A DNA stretch of 64,000 nt, from contig NZ_JARVWP010000020.1 of the NCBI RefSeq assembly GCF_029846235.1, positions 62,001 through 126,000 on the forward strand, in the 5' to 3' direction. The notes beneath the pieces are model-generated. The model did no database searches. It saw only the letters and a list, made by a program, of their open reading frames with translations, and had not been told where the DNA came from. Of this stretch, positions 44,256-53,126 are shown in pieces (the first letter of the stretch is position 1; the number at the start of each line of letters is the position of its first letter). Both the position numbers and the translations under genes were made by a program. The stretch is from Bradyrhizobium sp. CER78 (GTDB lineage: Bacteria; Pseudomonadota; Alphaproteobacteria; Rhizobiales; Xanthobacteraceae).

Positions 44256-45575
44256 TTAAGCTTCGGTCTCGTCACGAGGCGCGGATTCCTCGAAGCGCTC
44301 GCGCGGCCAGACGATCTGCACCACGGCGCCGTGATCGGGGAAGGGTCGATTGGTAAACGACACCTTGGCGCCGGTGCGTTCCAGCAGCGTCCGTGCGATG
44401 AAAACACCCAAGCCCAAGCCGCCACGCGCATTTTGGGCCTCGTCTGCGCCCCGGCGGCGCGACAGATACGGTTCGCCGATCCGCTTCAGCATGTCGGGCG
44501 CGATGCCCGGGCCGTCATCGGAGACGACGATTTCGATCGTTTCGGCGTTCCACCATGCATTCACCTCGACGCTCTGGTGCGCGAAATCGACCGCATTTTC
44601 GAGAATGTTTCCGACACCATAAAGTATCGCGGGATTCCGCGCGGCGACCGGTTCGCGCGTTGCTGCGACAGCAAGCCGCACCTTGATGTTGATGCCGAAA
44701 TCGCGATGCGGCGCCACCGCCTCCTCGATCAGGGTCGACAGCTTCATGGTGTCGAACGGCGCGCCGCTCGATGACAATTGTGCGATCTTGCTCAGGATGT
44801 CGCGGCAGCGCTGCGCCTGCTCGCGGACGGTCTTGAGGTCGCCGGCGATCGCCGGGTCGTGCACCGTCTTCTCGAGCTCGCGCGAGATCAGGAAGATCGT
44901 CGACAGCGGCGTGCCGAGTTCGTGCGCGGCGGCGGCGGCAAGACCGTCGAGCTGGGTCAGATGCTGTTCGCGCGTCAGCACCAGCTCGGTCGCGGCAAGC
45001 GCGTCGGAGAGCTGGCGGGCCTCCTCGGTCACCTGGAACGCATAGAGGCTGGTGACGCCGATCGCGAGCAGGATCGAAAGCCAGACGCCGATCAGATAGA
45101 TCGGCGGCAGCACCAGGGGATCGTCGGCATCCCAGGGCAGCGGCAGATGATAGAAGAACAGCGCCGAGGCGCAGGCGACCGCAAGGCAGCCGAGCGCGAT
45201 CGTCAGCCGGATCGGCAGCACCGTGGCCGAGATCAGCACCGGTGCCAGGAACAGGAACGAGAACGGGTTCTGCAAGCCGCCGGTGAAGTACAGCAGACCG
45301 CCGAGCTCGACGATGTTGAAGGCGAGCAGGGCCGCGGCATAGGCCGGCTCCAGCCGCTGCATCGGGTTGAACGCGATCTGCAGCGCCAGATTGAGCAGCG
45401 CCGAGAACGTCACGATGATGACGCACGGCACGATCGGAACGTCGAATTCCAGTCCCTGGGCTACGACGAAGATCGCGACGAGCTGGCCGAGTGCGGCGAG
45501 CCAGCGCAGCCGCAGGATCGTATCGAGGCGGACATAGCGGCGAGGTTGGCGGAAATCGGAAGCGACGTCGGTCAT
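44256..45575 (-). CDS. regS: RegS/RegB/PrrB-type sensor histidine kinase
   Basis: Membrane sensor kinase of 439 residues. About six helices come first. The conserved quinone-sensing segment GGLQNPF is at 99-105, and the H-box AAAAHELGTPLSTIFL has the phospho-accepting His at 218. Cys257 in AQRCRDIL is placed like the redox-active Cys of RegB. The ATPase part has ILENAVDFA and GLGLGVFIA. ATG 45575 is the likely start. Divergent from an ABC transporter operon. Confidence 0.9.
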   Translation of the reverse strand: MTDVASDFRQPRRYVRLDTILRLRWLAALGQLVAIFVVAQGLEFDVPIVPCVIIVTFSALLNLALQIAFNPMQRLEPAYAAALLAFNIVELGGLLYFTGGLQNPFSFLFLAPVLISATVLPIRLTIALGCLAVACASALFFYHLPLPWDADDPLVLPPIYLIGVWLSILLAIGVTSLYAFQVTEEARQLSDALAATELVLTREQHLTQLDGLAAAAAHELGTPLSTIFLISRELEKTVHDPAIAGDLKTVREQAQRCRDILSKIAQLSSSGAPFDTMKLSTLIEEAVAPHRDFGINIKVRLAVAATREPVAARNPAILYGVGNILENAVDFAHQSVEVNAWWNAETIEIVVSDDGPGIAPDMLKRIGEPYLSRRRGADEAQNARGGLGLGVFIARTLLERTGAKVSFTNRPFPDHGAVVQIVWPRERFEESAPRDETEA

Positions 45576-45681
45576 ATCAGGGACTTTAGCTTTGCCGTGG
45601 GCGGCGCACAAATTCGCGACTTAGCGCAAGGATGCAGACCTAGCCTTGCGCTTATTGTCGCAATGGCTCAATGACGGCCAT

Positions 45682-46500
45682 ATGCAACAGCGCGGGACAG
45701 GTCAGGCGCAAGCGCCCAATCAGCCGCCCGCGGCCGATCAGGACGGATCGGCCGCGATCGAGGTCGTGGACCTGGTCAAGGTCTACAAGACCACCCGCGC
45801 GGTTGACGATATCTCCTTCCGCATCGCGCGCGGCAGCATCACCGGCCTGCTCGGCGGCAACGGCGCCGGCAAGACCACGACGATCGCGATGATCATGGGG
45901 CTGGTGCTGCCGACCTCAGGCCGCGTCAGCGTGCTGGGCGCCAAGATGCCCGAGCAGCGCTATGACGTGCTCGGCCGGATGAATTTCGAGAGCCCCTATG
46001 TCGACATGCCGATGCGGCTCACGGTGCGGCAGAACCTGACGATTTTCGGCCGCCTCTATGCCGTGCAGCAGCTGCGCGAGCGGATCGACCAACTCGCCAC
46101 CGATCTCGATCTCAAGGAATTTTTGGACCGCTCCAACGGCAAGCTCTCGGCCGGGCAGAAGACCCGCGTCGCACTGGCGAAGGCGCTGATCAACGAGCCG
46201 GACCTGCTGCTGCTCGACGAGCCGACCGCATCGCTCGACCCGGATACCGCCGATTGGGTGCGGCAGCATCTCGAGACCTATCGCAAGACCCACAACGCGA
46301 CCATCCTGCTGGCGTCGCACAACATGCTGGAGGTCGAGCGGCTCTGCGACCGCGTCATCATCATGAAGCGCGGCAAGATCCAGGACGATGACAGCCCGGA
46401 ACGGATCATGGCGCGCTACAACCGCGACACGCTGGAAGAGGTGTTTCTCGACGTGGCGCGGGGCCGGGCAAGGGAAGGTGCGCCAGAGGACGCGCCATGA
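45682..46500 (+). CDS. ABC-2 type transporter ATPase
   Basis: ATP-binding subunit of 272 residues. Walker A is GGNGAGKTTT, the signature KLSAGQKTRVALAKAL and Walker B LLLLDEPTASLD. The C-terminal EEVFLDVARG is typical of ABC-2 exporters. ATG 45682 is preferred to an upstream TTG. It overlaps the permease start by ATGA. Confidence 0.9.
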   Translation: MQQRGTGQAQAPNQPPAADQDGSAAIEVVDLVKVYKTTRAVDDISFRIARGSITGLLGGNGAGKTTTIAMIMGLVLPTSGRVSVLGAKMPEQRYDVLGRMNFESPYVDMPMRLTVRQNLTIFGRLYAVQQLRERIDQLATDLDLKEFLDRSNGKLSAGQKTRVALAKALINEPDLLLLDEPTASLDPDTADWVRQHLETYRKTHNATILLASHNMLEVERLCDRVIIMKRGKIQDDDSPERIMARYNRDTLEEVFLDVARGRAREGAPEDAP

Positions 46501-47321
46501 GCGAGATCGTCAGCCATCACGCGCACGGCATTTCACTGCAACGCATCAATGCGATGGTGCTGCGCTATTGGTATCTCCTGATGTCGTCATGGCCGCGGCT
46601 GCTGGAGCTGATCTACTGGCCGGCCTTGCAGATCATCACCTGGGGCTTCCTGCAGAACTACATCTCGCAGGCATCCGGCTTCTTCGCCAAGGCGGGCGGC
46701 ACGCTGATCGGCGCCGTGATCCTGTGGGACATCCTGTTCCGCGGCCAGCTCGGCTTCTCGATCTCGTTCCTCGAAGAGATGTGGGCGCGCAATCTCGGCA
46801 ACCTGATGATGAGCCCGCTGAAGCCGATCGAATTCCTGCTCTCGCTGATGATCATGAGCCTTATCCGGCTCGCCATCGGTGTGATCCCGATGACGCTGCT
46901 GGCGCTGTTCTTTTTCGGCTTCAACTTCTACGCCATCGGGCTGCCGCTGATCGCGTTCTTCTGCAATCTGATCTTCACGAGCTGGTCGGTCGGCGTGTTC
47001 GCCTCGGGCCTCGTGCTGCGCAATGGATTAGGGGCCGAGAGCATCGTCTGGACGCTGATGTTCGCGGTGATGCCGCTCGCCTGCATCTACTATCCGGTCG
47101 AGGTGCTGCCGGTCTGGCTGCAGTACGTCGCCTGGGCGCTGCCGCCGACCTATGTGTTCGAAGGCATGCGGTCGCTGCTGATTGATCACGTCTTCCGCGC
47201 CGACCTGATGGCGTGGGCGTTGGCCATCAACGCCATCCTGTTCGCTGCCTCTTTTGCGGTCTTCCTTGCCCTTTTGCAGAGCGCCAAGCGCAACGGGTCA
47301 CTGCTCGCAGGTGGTGAATAA
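46497..47321 (+). CDS. ABC-2 type permease
   Basis: Permease of 274 residues with about six helices, typical of ABC-2 exporters. It contains EEMWARNLGNLMMSPLKP and FAVMPLACIYYPVEVLP. With the previous gene it forms a complete exporter for an unknown substrate (drug, polysaccharide or lipid). The start overlaps the ATPase stop. Confidence 0.88.
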   Translation: MSEIVSHHAHGISLQRINAMVLRYWYLLMSSWPRLLELIYWPALQIITWGFLQNYISQASGFFAKAGGTLIGAVILWDILFRGQLGFSISFLEEMWARNLGNLMMSPLKPIEFLLSLMIMSLIRLAIGVIPMTLLALFFFGFNFYAIGLPLIAFFCNLIFTSWSVGVFASGLVLRNGLGAESIVWTLMFAVMPLACIYYPVEVLPVWLQYVAWALPPTYVFEGMRSLLIDHVFRADLMAWALAINAILFAASFAVFLALLQSAKRNGSLLAGGE

Positions 47322-47450
47322 ATGTCACTTTCACGTGGATTCTCGGGGTTTTAACCCGATATCGACCCCATATTGGGCTCGCGGCGCATTGACGCATTGT
47401 TACGCATTGGTCAGAGTGTTGCAGCGCAAAAGGGGGTCTGAAGAAATACT

Positions 47451-48779
47451 ATGCCCATTGGTGAATTTGGCGGTGCACCGCCCCTAGCGGCGGGAGGCAG
47501 CCCGGCACTCACAACGCCGCTGTACTGGATGTACGAAATGGCGCAGGCGTCGCTCAATCCGGCGCGCGCGGTGACCGACGCGACCAAGATCCTGTTTGAG
47601 AACCCACTCAATCCGTGGACCCACACCCAGTTCGGCAAGTCGGTCGCGGCGGCCTGCGAGCTGTTCGAGCGCACCACGCGCCGCTACGGCAAGCCGGACT
47701 GGAACCTGCCGACGACCGAGGTCAACGGCATCCGCACGGCGGTCGAGGTTCGCACGGTCTGGGAAAAGCCGTTCTGCCGCCTGCTGCATTTCGATCGCAA
47801 GCTGACGCGTCCGCTGCGCTCGCCGCACCCGCGCGTGCTGATCGTGGCGCCGATGTCCGGCCACTATGCAACGCTGCTGCGCGGCACGGTCGAGGCGTTC
47901 CTGCCGACGCATGAGGTCTACATCACCGATTGGGCCGATGCGCGCATGGTGCCGCTCGCGGAAGGGCGCTTCGATCTCGACGATTACGTCGACTACGTGA
48001 TCGAGATGCTGCACGCCCTCGGCGGCAACATGCATGTTGTAGCGGTGTGCCAGCCCTCGGTGCCTGTAGTGGCAGCCGTTTCGGTGATGGAAGCCAACAG
48101 CGACCCGTTCGTGCCGCTGTCGATGACGCTGATGGGCGGCCCGATCGACACCCGCCGCAATCCGACCGCGGTCAACAACCTCGCCGAAGAGCGCGGCATC
48201 GAATGGTTCCGCAACAATGTCATCACCAAGGTGCCGTTCCCGCATCCGGGCGTGATGCGCGACGTCTATCCGGGCTTCCTGCAGCTCAACGGCTTCATCA
48301 GCATGAACCTCGATCGGCACATGGACGCGCACAAGGCGCTGTTCGCCAATCTGGTGAAGGGTGACGGCGATCTCGTCGACAAGCACCGTGAGTTCTATGA
48401 CGAATATCTCGCGGTGATGGACCTCACCGCCGAGTATTACCTGCAGACCGTCGACCTCGTGTTCGTCAAGCACGCGCTGCCGAAGGGCGAGATGACCCAT
48501 CGCGGCAAGCCGGTCGATCCGTCGAAGATCCGCCGCGTCGCGCTGATGACGGTCGAAGGCGAGAAGGACGACATCTCCGGCCTCGGCCAGACCGAGGCTA
48601 CGCACGCGCTCTGCACTGCCATTCCGAACCATCGCCGCGTGCACTACGTGCAAAAGGGCGTCGGGCACTACGGCGTGTTCAACGGCTCGCGTTTCCGCTC
48701 CGAAATCGTGCCGCGGATCTCCGATTTCATGGTTTCGGCGGCCAATACGCGGCTTTCCCTGGTCGCCGCGGCCGAATAG
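47451..48779 (+). CDS. phaZ: Intracellular polyhydroxyalkanoate depolymerase
   Basis: Protein of 442 residues matching the intracellular PHB depolymerase family, which mobilises storage polyester. PLYWMYEMAQASLNPARAV near the start and VAPMSGHYATLLRGTV follow. HVVAVCQPSVPVVAA carries the catalytic Cys (about 200) in place of Ser, as in PhaZ of this type, and GVGHYGVFNGSRFR carries a His. A good Rho-independent terminator follows at 48852. Confidence 0.9.
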   Translation: MPIGEFGGAPPLAAGGSPALTTPLYWMYEMAQASLNPARAVTDATKILFENPLNPWTHTQFGKSVAAACELFERTTRRYGKPDWNLPTTEVNGIRTAVEVRTVWEKPFCRLLHFDRKLTRPLRSPHPRVLIVAPMSGHYATLLRGTVEAFLPTHEVYITDWADARMVPLAEGRFDLDDYVDYVIEMLHALGGNMHVVAVCQPSVPVVAAVSVMEANSDPFVPLSMTLMGGPIDTRRNPTAVNNLAEERGIEWFRNNVITKVPFPHPGVMRDVYPGFLQLNGFISMNLDRHMDAHKALFANLVKGDGDLVDKHREFYDEYLAVMDLTAEYYLQTVDLVFVKHALPKGEMTHRGKPVDPSKIRRVALMTVEGEKDDISGLGQTEATHALCTAIPNHRRVHYVQKGVGHYGVFNGSRFRSEIVPRISDFMVSAANTRLSLVAAAE

Positions 48780-48851
48780 GTATCACCCCGGCCGCGATTA
48801 TCGCGTCCGGGTAAGCCACTGAATTAACTAAAAGAATCTCAAATCAGCCGA

Positions 48852-48892
48852 GGTCCAAGTGATGAATTTAATTTCATCTCTTGGGCCTTTTT
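48852..48892 (+). terminator. Rho-independent terminator after phaZ
   Basis: Arms GGTCCAAGTGATGAA (48852-48866) and TTCATCTCTTGGGCC (48873-48887) pair at 14 of 15 positions (one a G-U pair) around a 6-base loop. The run TTTTT follows directly. It lies 73 bases after the phaZ stop. Confidence 0.8.
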
Positions 48893-49061
48893 CGCGACTC
48901 CGATTCATCGCAAAAATTCCGGTTCCGACCCCAGCCGGTAGAGGTCAATTAACGGCTGACCCCTGTATATTGGGCAAATGATTTGTTTTTGCGCCGAGCG
49001 CTTTCCCTGGCGGCGGATATGGCAAAGTTCGGGCGAACTCCTGCTCCCCGGACTCTCAGAA

Positions 49062-49817
49062 ATGGCTACTCGCGCGCTCCTCTATCGGCGGCCTGCCGAA
49101 CCCGCGACCGTATTGGTCAGACACGGCTCCCAGTTTTTCACTGTCAGGTTGCGCCGGCACCGGCGCGCACGCCGCTATACGCTCAGGATTCATCCAACCG
49201 ACCGTGAAGCGATCCTGACGATGCCGCCGCGCGGCACGATCATCGAAGCCAAGGAGTTCGCCAATATCCATGGCGGCTGGATCGCTGCCCGCCTTGGCCG
49301 TTTGCCGAAGGCCGCGCCGTTCCAGCCCGGCACCGTGGTGCCGCTGCGCGGTGTGCCGCATCGCCTCGTGCATCGCTCGGGCGAGCGCGGCACGGTCTGG
49401 ACCGAAACGCGCGACAGCGGCGAGAAGATCCTTTGCGTCGCCGGCGGCGTCGAGCACATGGATCGCCGGGTGCATGACTTCCTCAAGCGCGAGGCGCGCA
49501 AGGATTTGCAAAAGGCGGCGGCACTGCACGCCGCGGAACTCGGCGTGCGGGTGCGGCGGATTTCGATCCGCGATCAGTCCAGCCGGTGGGGCTCGTGCAC
49601 CTCGGCGGGGTCGCTGTCGTTCTCATGGCGGCTGATCCTGGCGCCGCCCTTCGTGCTCGATTACCTCGCCGCGCATGAAGTCGCGCATCTCGTCGAGATG
49701 AACCATTCGGCACGGTTCTGGCGGGTGGTCGACAAGGTCTGCGCCTCGGTCACGCGCGCCAAGACCTGGCTCGACACCCACGGCAACGATCTGCATCGCT
49801 ACGGGATCCAGGAGTAG
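49062..49817 (+). CDS. YgjP/SprT-like metalloprotease (DUF45)
   Basis: Protein of about 251 residues of the YgjP-like DUF45 family. Zinc-binding AAHEVAHLVEMNHS fits HExxH-x5-H (His205, Glu206, His209, His215). RDQSSRWGSCTSAGSLSFSWRL before it is typical of the family. The start could also be an ATG at 48978; neither has a clear SD. Function is probably protein turnover but unproven. Confidence 0.85.
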   Translation: MATRALLYRRPAEPATVLVRHGSQFFTVRLRRHRRARRYTLRIHPTDREAILTMPPRGTIIEAKEFANIHGGWIAARLGRLPKAAPFQPGTVVPLRGVPHRLVHRSGERGTVWTETRDSGEKILCVAGGVEHMDRRVHDFLKREARKDLQKAAALHAAELGVRVRRISIRDQSSRWGSCTSAGSLSFSWRLILAPPFVLDYLAAHEVAHLVEMNHSARFWRVVDKVCASVTRAKTWLDTHGNDLHRYGIQE

Positions 49818-49868
49818 GCGGCGCTCTCGTCGCTCGACCCGTCCCACACTATCTCCGTCACCTCTGCT

Positions 49869-49968
49869 GTCATCGCCCGCGAAAGCGGGCGATCCAGTAT
49901 TCCAGAGGCGTTCGTGTTCAACCGATAGGCCGCGGCGTACTGGATCCCCCGCTTTCGCGGGGGATGAC
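49869..49968. repeat. Palindromic repeat, GCGATCCAGTA family
   Basis: Starts GTCATCGCCCGCGAAAGCGGG and ends CCGCTTTCGCGGGGGATGAC, with GATCCAGTATTCCAGAGGCG inside. It is an inverse copy of the repeat at 29770-29869. Placed between the convergent YgjP and PBP genes, where it may act as a terminator. Confidence 0.65.
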
Positions 49969-50002
49969 AGTGGCGTTGTGGTGAGACCGTGCGTCTAACG
50001 CC

Positions 50003-52264
50003 TTACCGAAACAACCGATCAGCCAGCCAGCCATCGAGCCCAGCTGCCGCCTCCGGCCGCGCGTTGGGGTTGGGTGGCGGCGAGGCGCGGGCCGGCGTCG
50101 GTGGCGGCTGGCGATAATAGCCGCCACCGGCCGGCGCCGGTGGTGGCGCCGGCATCGGTGGTTGGATCTGCATCGGGGCCGCCGGCCCTGACGGTGCAGT
50201 GATCTGTGACGAGATCTGCATCAGGTTCGCCGGTGCCCAACTTCCCTGCGAGTTCGGGATCGCCGCGACCGGCACGCCCTGATGCGCGGCCTTCATGAAG
50301 CGGCTCCACACTTCGACCGGCAATCCGCCGCCGGTCGCCTTCTTGGTCGGCGAATTGTCGTCATTGCCGAGCCAGACGCCGGTGACGAGCTTGGCCGTGT
50401 AGCCGATGAACCAGGCGTCGCGGTAATCTTGGCTGGTACCGGTCTTGCCGGCGGCGGTCCAGCCGGGGATCTCGGCCTTGCGCGCGGTGCCCGAGATCAG
50501 CGTCTCGCGCATCATGGTGTTCATCATCGCGTCATAGCGCGGTTCGATCACCTGGTTGGGCGGATCGGTGGGGCGATCGTAGAGCAGCTTACCCGAGCTG
50601 GTCTTGATCCGGGTCACCACATGCGGCGACACGGCGTAGCCGCCATTGGCGAACGGCGCATAGGCGCCGACCAATTCGAGCACGGACACTTCCGAGGTGC
50701 CGAGCGCGATCGAGACGTTCGGCTCGAGCTTGGAGGAGATACCGAGCCGGTGCGCGGTGCGCACCACGTTCTTGGCGCCGACCTCGACGCCGAGCCGCAC
50801 TGCGACCGTGTTCAGCGACATCGCCAGCGCCTGGGTCAGGGTCACTGAGCCGAAATATTCGTGGGTGTAGTTCTCCGGCTTCCAGCCCTTGATATCGAGC
50901 GGCGCGTCGGTACGGATCGTGTCCGGTGTCAGTCCGGACTCGACTGCGGTCAGATAAACGAACGGCTTGAACGACGAGCCCGGCTGCCGCTTCGCGGTGA
51001 CCGCGCGGTTGTACTGGCTCTCGGAATAGTTCCGGCCGCCGACCATGGCGCGCACCGCGCCGTCGGGCGTCATCGCGACCAGCGCGCCCTGGCTGACATT
51101 GAACTTCACGCTCTTGGCGGCGAGCTCGTCGATCACGGCAGCTTCTGCGACGGCCTGCAGCTTCGGATCGATCGTGGTCTGCACGATGATGTCCTGGTCG
51201 ATCTGGCCGACCAGATCGTCGAGCACTTCGCCGATCCAGTCGGCGACATAGTTCACGGTGCCGGCGCCGGCCGGCTTCACCGCGATCGAGGGCTGGCCGA
51301 TCGAAGCTTTCGCTTGCGCCTCGGCGATGAACTTGGCGTCGGCCATCGCCGCGAGCACGACCTGCGCGCGCTGTTCGGCGCCTTCGGGATTGCGGTTCGG
51401 CGCCAGCCGCGACGGCGACTTGACGAGTCCGGCGAGCATCGCGGCTTCCGGCAGCGTCACGTTCTTCGCCGACTTGCCGAAATAGCGTTGCGCCGCCGCC
51501 TCGACGCCATAGGCGCCGGACCCGAAATAGACGCGGTTGAGGTAGAGTTCGAGGATCTCGTTCTTGGTGTGCTTGCGCTCCAGCCACAGCGCGAGCTCGG
51601 CCTCCTGCAGCTTGCGCTGCATGGTGCGCTCCTGGGTCAGGAACAGGTTCTTGGCGAGCTGCTGCGTCAAGGTCGAGCCGCCCTGCGAGACGCCGCGATG
51701 CAGGAGGTTGGTCACCGCCGCGCGCAGGATGCCGACCGGGTCGACGCCGAAATGCGAATAGAAGCGCCGGTCCTCGATCGCGATGAACGCTTTCGGCAGA
51801 TAGGGTGGCAGATCCTTCAGCGCGATGTTGGCGCCGGCCATCTCGCCGCGCTGCGCCAGCACTGAGCCGTCGATGCCGACGATCTGGATCGTCGGCGGGC
51901 GCTTGGGAATCTCCAGCGACTGGATCGGCGGCAGATGCGCGCCGACCCACACCACGACACCGATCACCGCGATGCCGGCCCATAGGCCGAGCACGGCGGT
52001 CCAATAGAACAGCCGGCCGATGCCGAAGCCGCGCGACTTGCTGCGCCGCTTGCTGCCGCTGCGCGACGGTCGCGGTCTCTCGCTACCGGAATCGCTGCTC
52101 TTGTCGGCGCTCTTTTCGCTGTTCTTGGGTTTCGATTTGGCGGGCTTTTCGTCGCCGCCGCCGGGAATGCGATCGGAGGGCGACAGTCTGAGGTCGGCAA
52201 GCGCGGCCGGGAGCCCGAACAGCGGCTCCTTGCGTCCACCGCCTTTTTTACGTCCCCACGCCAT
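50003..52264 (-). CDS. Class A penicillin-binding protein (PBP1A)
   Basis: Bifunctional peptidoglycan synthase of 753 residues. A charged cytoplasmic N-terminus and a helix (WTAVLGLWAGIAVIGVVVWVG) come first. The transglycosylase domain has AIEDRRFYSHFGVD with the catalytic Glu near 164 and GGSTLTQQLAKN. The transpeptidase has PGSSFKP (SxxK, Ser near 430), MSLNTVA and KTGTS. The C-terminal tail is Pro/Ala-rich. ATG 52264 is used; an upstream TTG is less likely. Confidence 0.92.
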   Translation of the reverse strand: MAWGRKKGGGRKEPLFGLPAALADLRLSPSDRIPGGGDEKPAKSKPKNSEKSADKSSDSGSERPRPSRSGSKRRSKSRGFGIGRLFYWTAVLGLWAGIAVIGVVVWVGAHLPPIQSLEIPKRPPTIQIVGIDGSVLAQRGEMAGANIALKDLPPYLPKAFIAIEDRRFYSHFGVDPVGILRAAVTNLLHRGVSQGGSTLTQQLAKNLFLTQERTMQRKLQEAELALWLERKHTKNEILELYLNRVYFGSGAYGVEAAAQRYFGKSAKNVTLPEAAMLAGLVKSPSRLAPNRNPEGAEQRAQVVLAAMADAKFIAEAQAKASIGQPSIAVKPAGAGTVNYVADWIGEVLDDLVGQIDQDIIVQTTIDPKLQAVAEAAVIDELAAKSVKFNVSQGALVAMTPDGAVRAMVGGRNYSESQYNRAVTAKRQPGSSFKPFVYLTAVESGLTPDTIRTDAPLDIKGWKPENYTHEYFGSVTLTQALAMSLNTVAVRLGVEVGAKNVVRTAHRLGISSKLEPNVSIALGTSEVSVLELVGAYAPFANGGYAVSPHVVTRIKTSSGKLLYDRPTDPPNQVIEPRYDAMMNTMMRETLISGTARKAEIPGWTAAGKTGTSQDYRDAWFIGYTAKLVTGVWLGNDDNSPTKKATGGGLPVEVWSRFMKAAHQGVPVAAIPNSQGSWAPANLMQISSQITAPSGPAAPMQIQPPMPAPPPAPAGGGYYRQPPPTPARASPPPNPNARPEAAAGLDGWLADRLFR

Positions 52265-52401
52265 TCGCAACGCTCACCCTTACGGGGGCGCACGCTAGCG
52301 TTCCCGGTTTAAGGGGCGGTTACGCAAAGCTTAACGCGGGATTAGGAGGTGAGGCAGCGCGTGCTAGATAGAGATGGAACAAGAAAACGAAGGAGCACCG
52401 C

Positions 52402-52827
52402 ATGGGCCATATCGATCCGACCAAAGAGGTGTTTGCGCAATTCCGGGACAACAACCGGCCGGGCCCGATCCACATGCTCAACCTGGTGCGCCTGCGCGAA
52501 TCGGCCGCCTATCCCGACGGCCGCAAGGCAACCGGCGCGGAGGCCTATGCCGCCTACGGCCGCGAGAGCGGCCCGGTGTTCGAGCGGCTCGGCGGCCGCA
52601 TCGTCTGGCAGGGCCGCTTCGAGCTGATGCTGATCGGTCCGCAAGAGGAGCGCTGGGATCACTGTTTCATTGCCGAATATCCAAGCGTTGCCGCCTTCGT
52701 CGAGATGATCCGCGATCCCGTCTATCGCGAGGCGGTCAAGCACCGTCAGGCGGCGGTGGAGGATTCGCGGCTGATCCGGCATTCGGTGTTGCCGGTCGGG
52801 AAGAATTTCGGCGAGATTCCGAAGTAG
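52402..52827 (+). CDS. DUF1330 family protein
   Basis: Small cytoplasmic protein of 141 residues of the DUF1330 (dimeric alpha/beta barrel) family. IHMLNLVRLRESAAYPDGRK and ERWDHCFIAEYPSVAAFVEM are recognisable, as is the C-terminal PVYREAVKHRQAAVEDSRL. AAGGAG lies before the ATG. The function is unknown. It is divergent from PBP1A. Confidence 0.85.
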   Translation: MGHIDPTKEVFAQFRDNNRPGPIHMLNLVRLRESAAYPDGRKATGAEAYAAYGRESGPVFERLGGRIVWQGRFELMLIGPQEERWDHCFIAEYPSVAAFVEMIRDPVYREAVKHRQAAVEDSRLIRHSVLPVGKNFGEIPK

Positions 52828-52850
52828 CCGCGCGCCGCGAGATGCTTATC

Positions 52851-52952
52851 CCGTCATCCTGAGGAGCCGCGAAGCGGCGTCTCGAAGGATGAATGGGCCA
52901 CAGCCGGGCCGTCGACCCTTCGAGACGCGCTACGCGCTCCTCAGGGTGACGG
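52851..52952. repeat. CCGTCATCCTGAGGAG repeat, copy 2
   Basis: Starts CCGTCATCCTGAGGAGCCGC and ends CTCCTCAGGGTGACGG. Same family as 43282. Confidence 0.75.
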
Positions 52953-52967
52953 AACGCACCGCTCTAT

Positions 52968-53058
52968 CCCCGTCATTGCGAGCGAAGCGGAGCAATCCAT
53001 TTCGCCGCTTGCGGAGCGATCGATTGCTTCGTAGCTGTCGCTCCTCGCAATGACGGGG
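52968..53058. repeat. CCCCGTCATTGCGAG palindromic repeat
   Basis: Starts CCCGTCATTGCGAGCGAAG and ends CTCGCAATGACGGG. Different from the neighbouring family; one copy in this window. The gap between the DUF1330 gene and the binding protein gene is almost wholly repeats. Confidence 0.65.
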
Positions 53059-53070
53059 AGTGTACGCCCC

Positions 53071-53103
53071 AAAAACAAATCGGCGGCCCGGAGGCCGCCG
53101 ATT
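53071..53103 (-). terminator. Rho-independent terminator after binding protein
   Basis: Perfect 11-bp stem AATCGGCGGCC with the loop TCCG (minus-strand reading), followed by TTGTTTTT. It lies 23 bases after the stop of the first solute-binding protein gene on the minus strand. Confidence 0.85.
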
Positions 53104-53126
53104 GCATTTCAAACCTGCATGAACCG

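Noticed and set aside
48784..48812. Weak hairpin just after phaZ
   Set aside because: Imperfect stem and no T run; the terminator at 48852 is far better.
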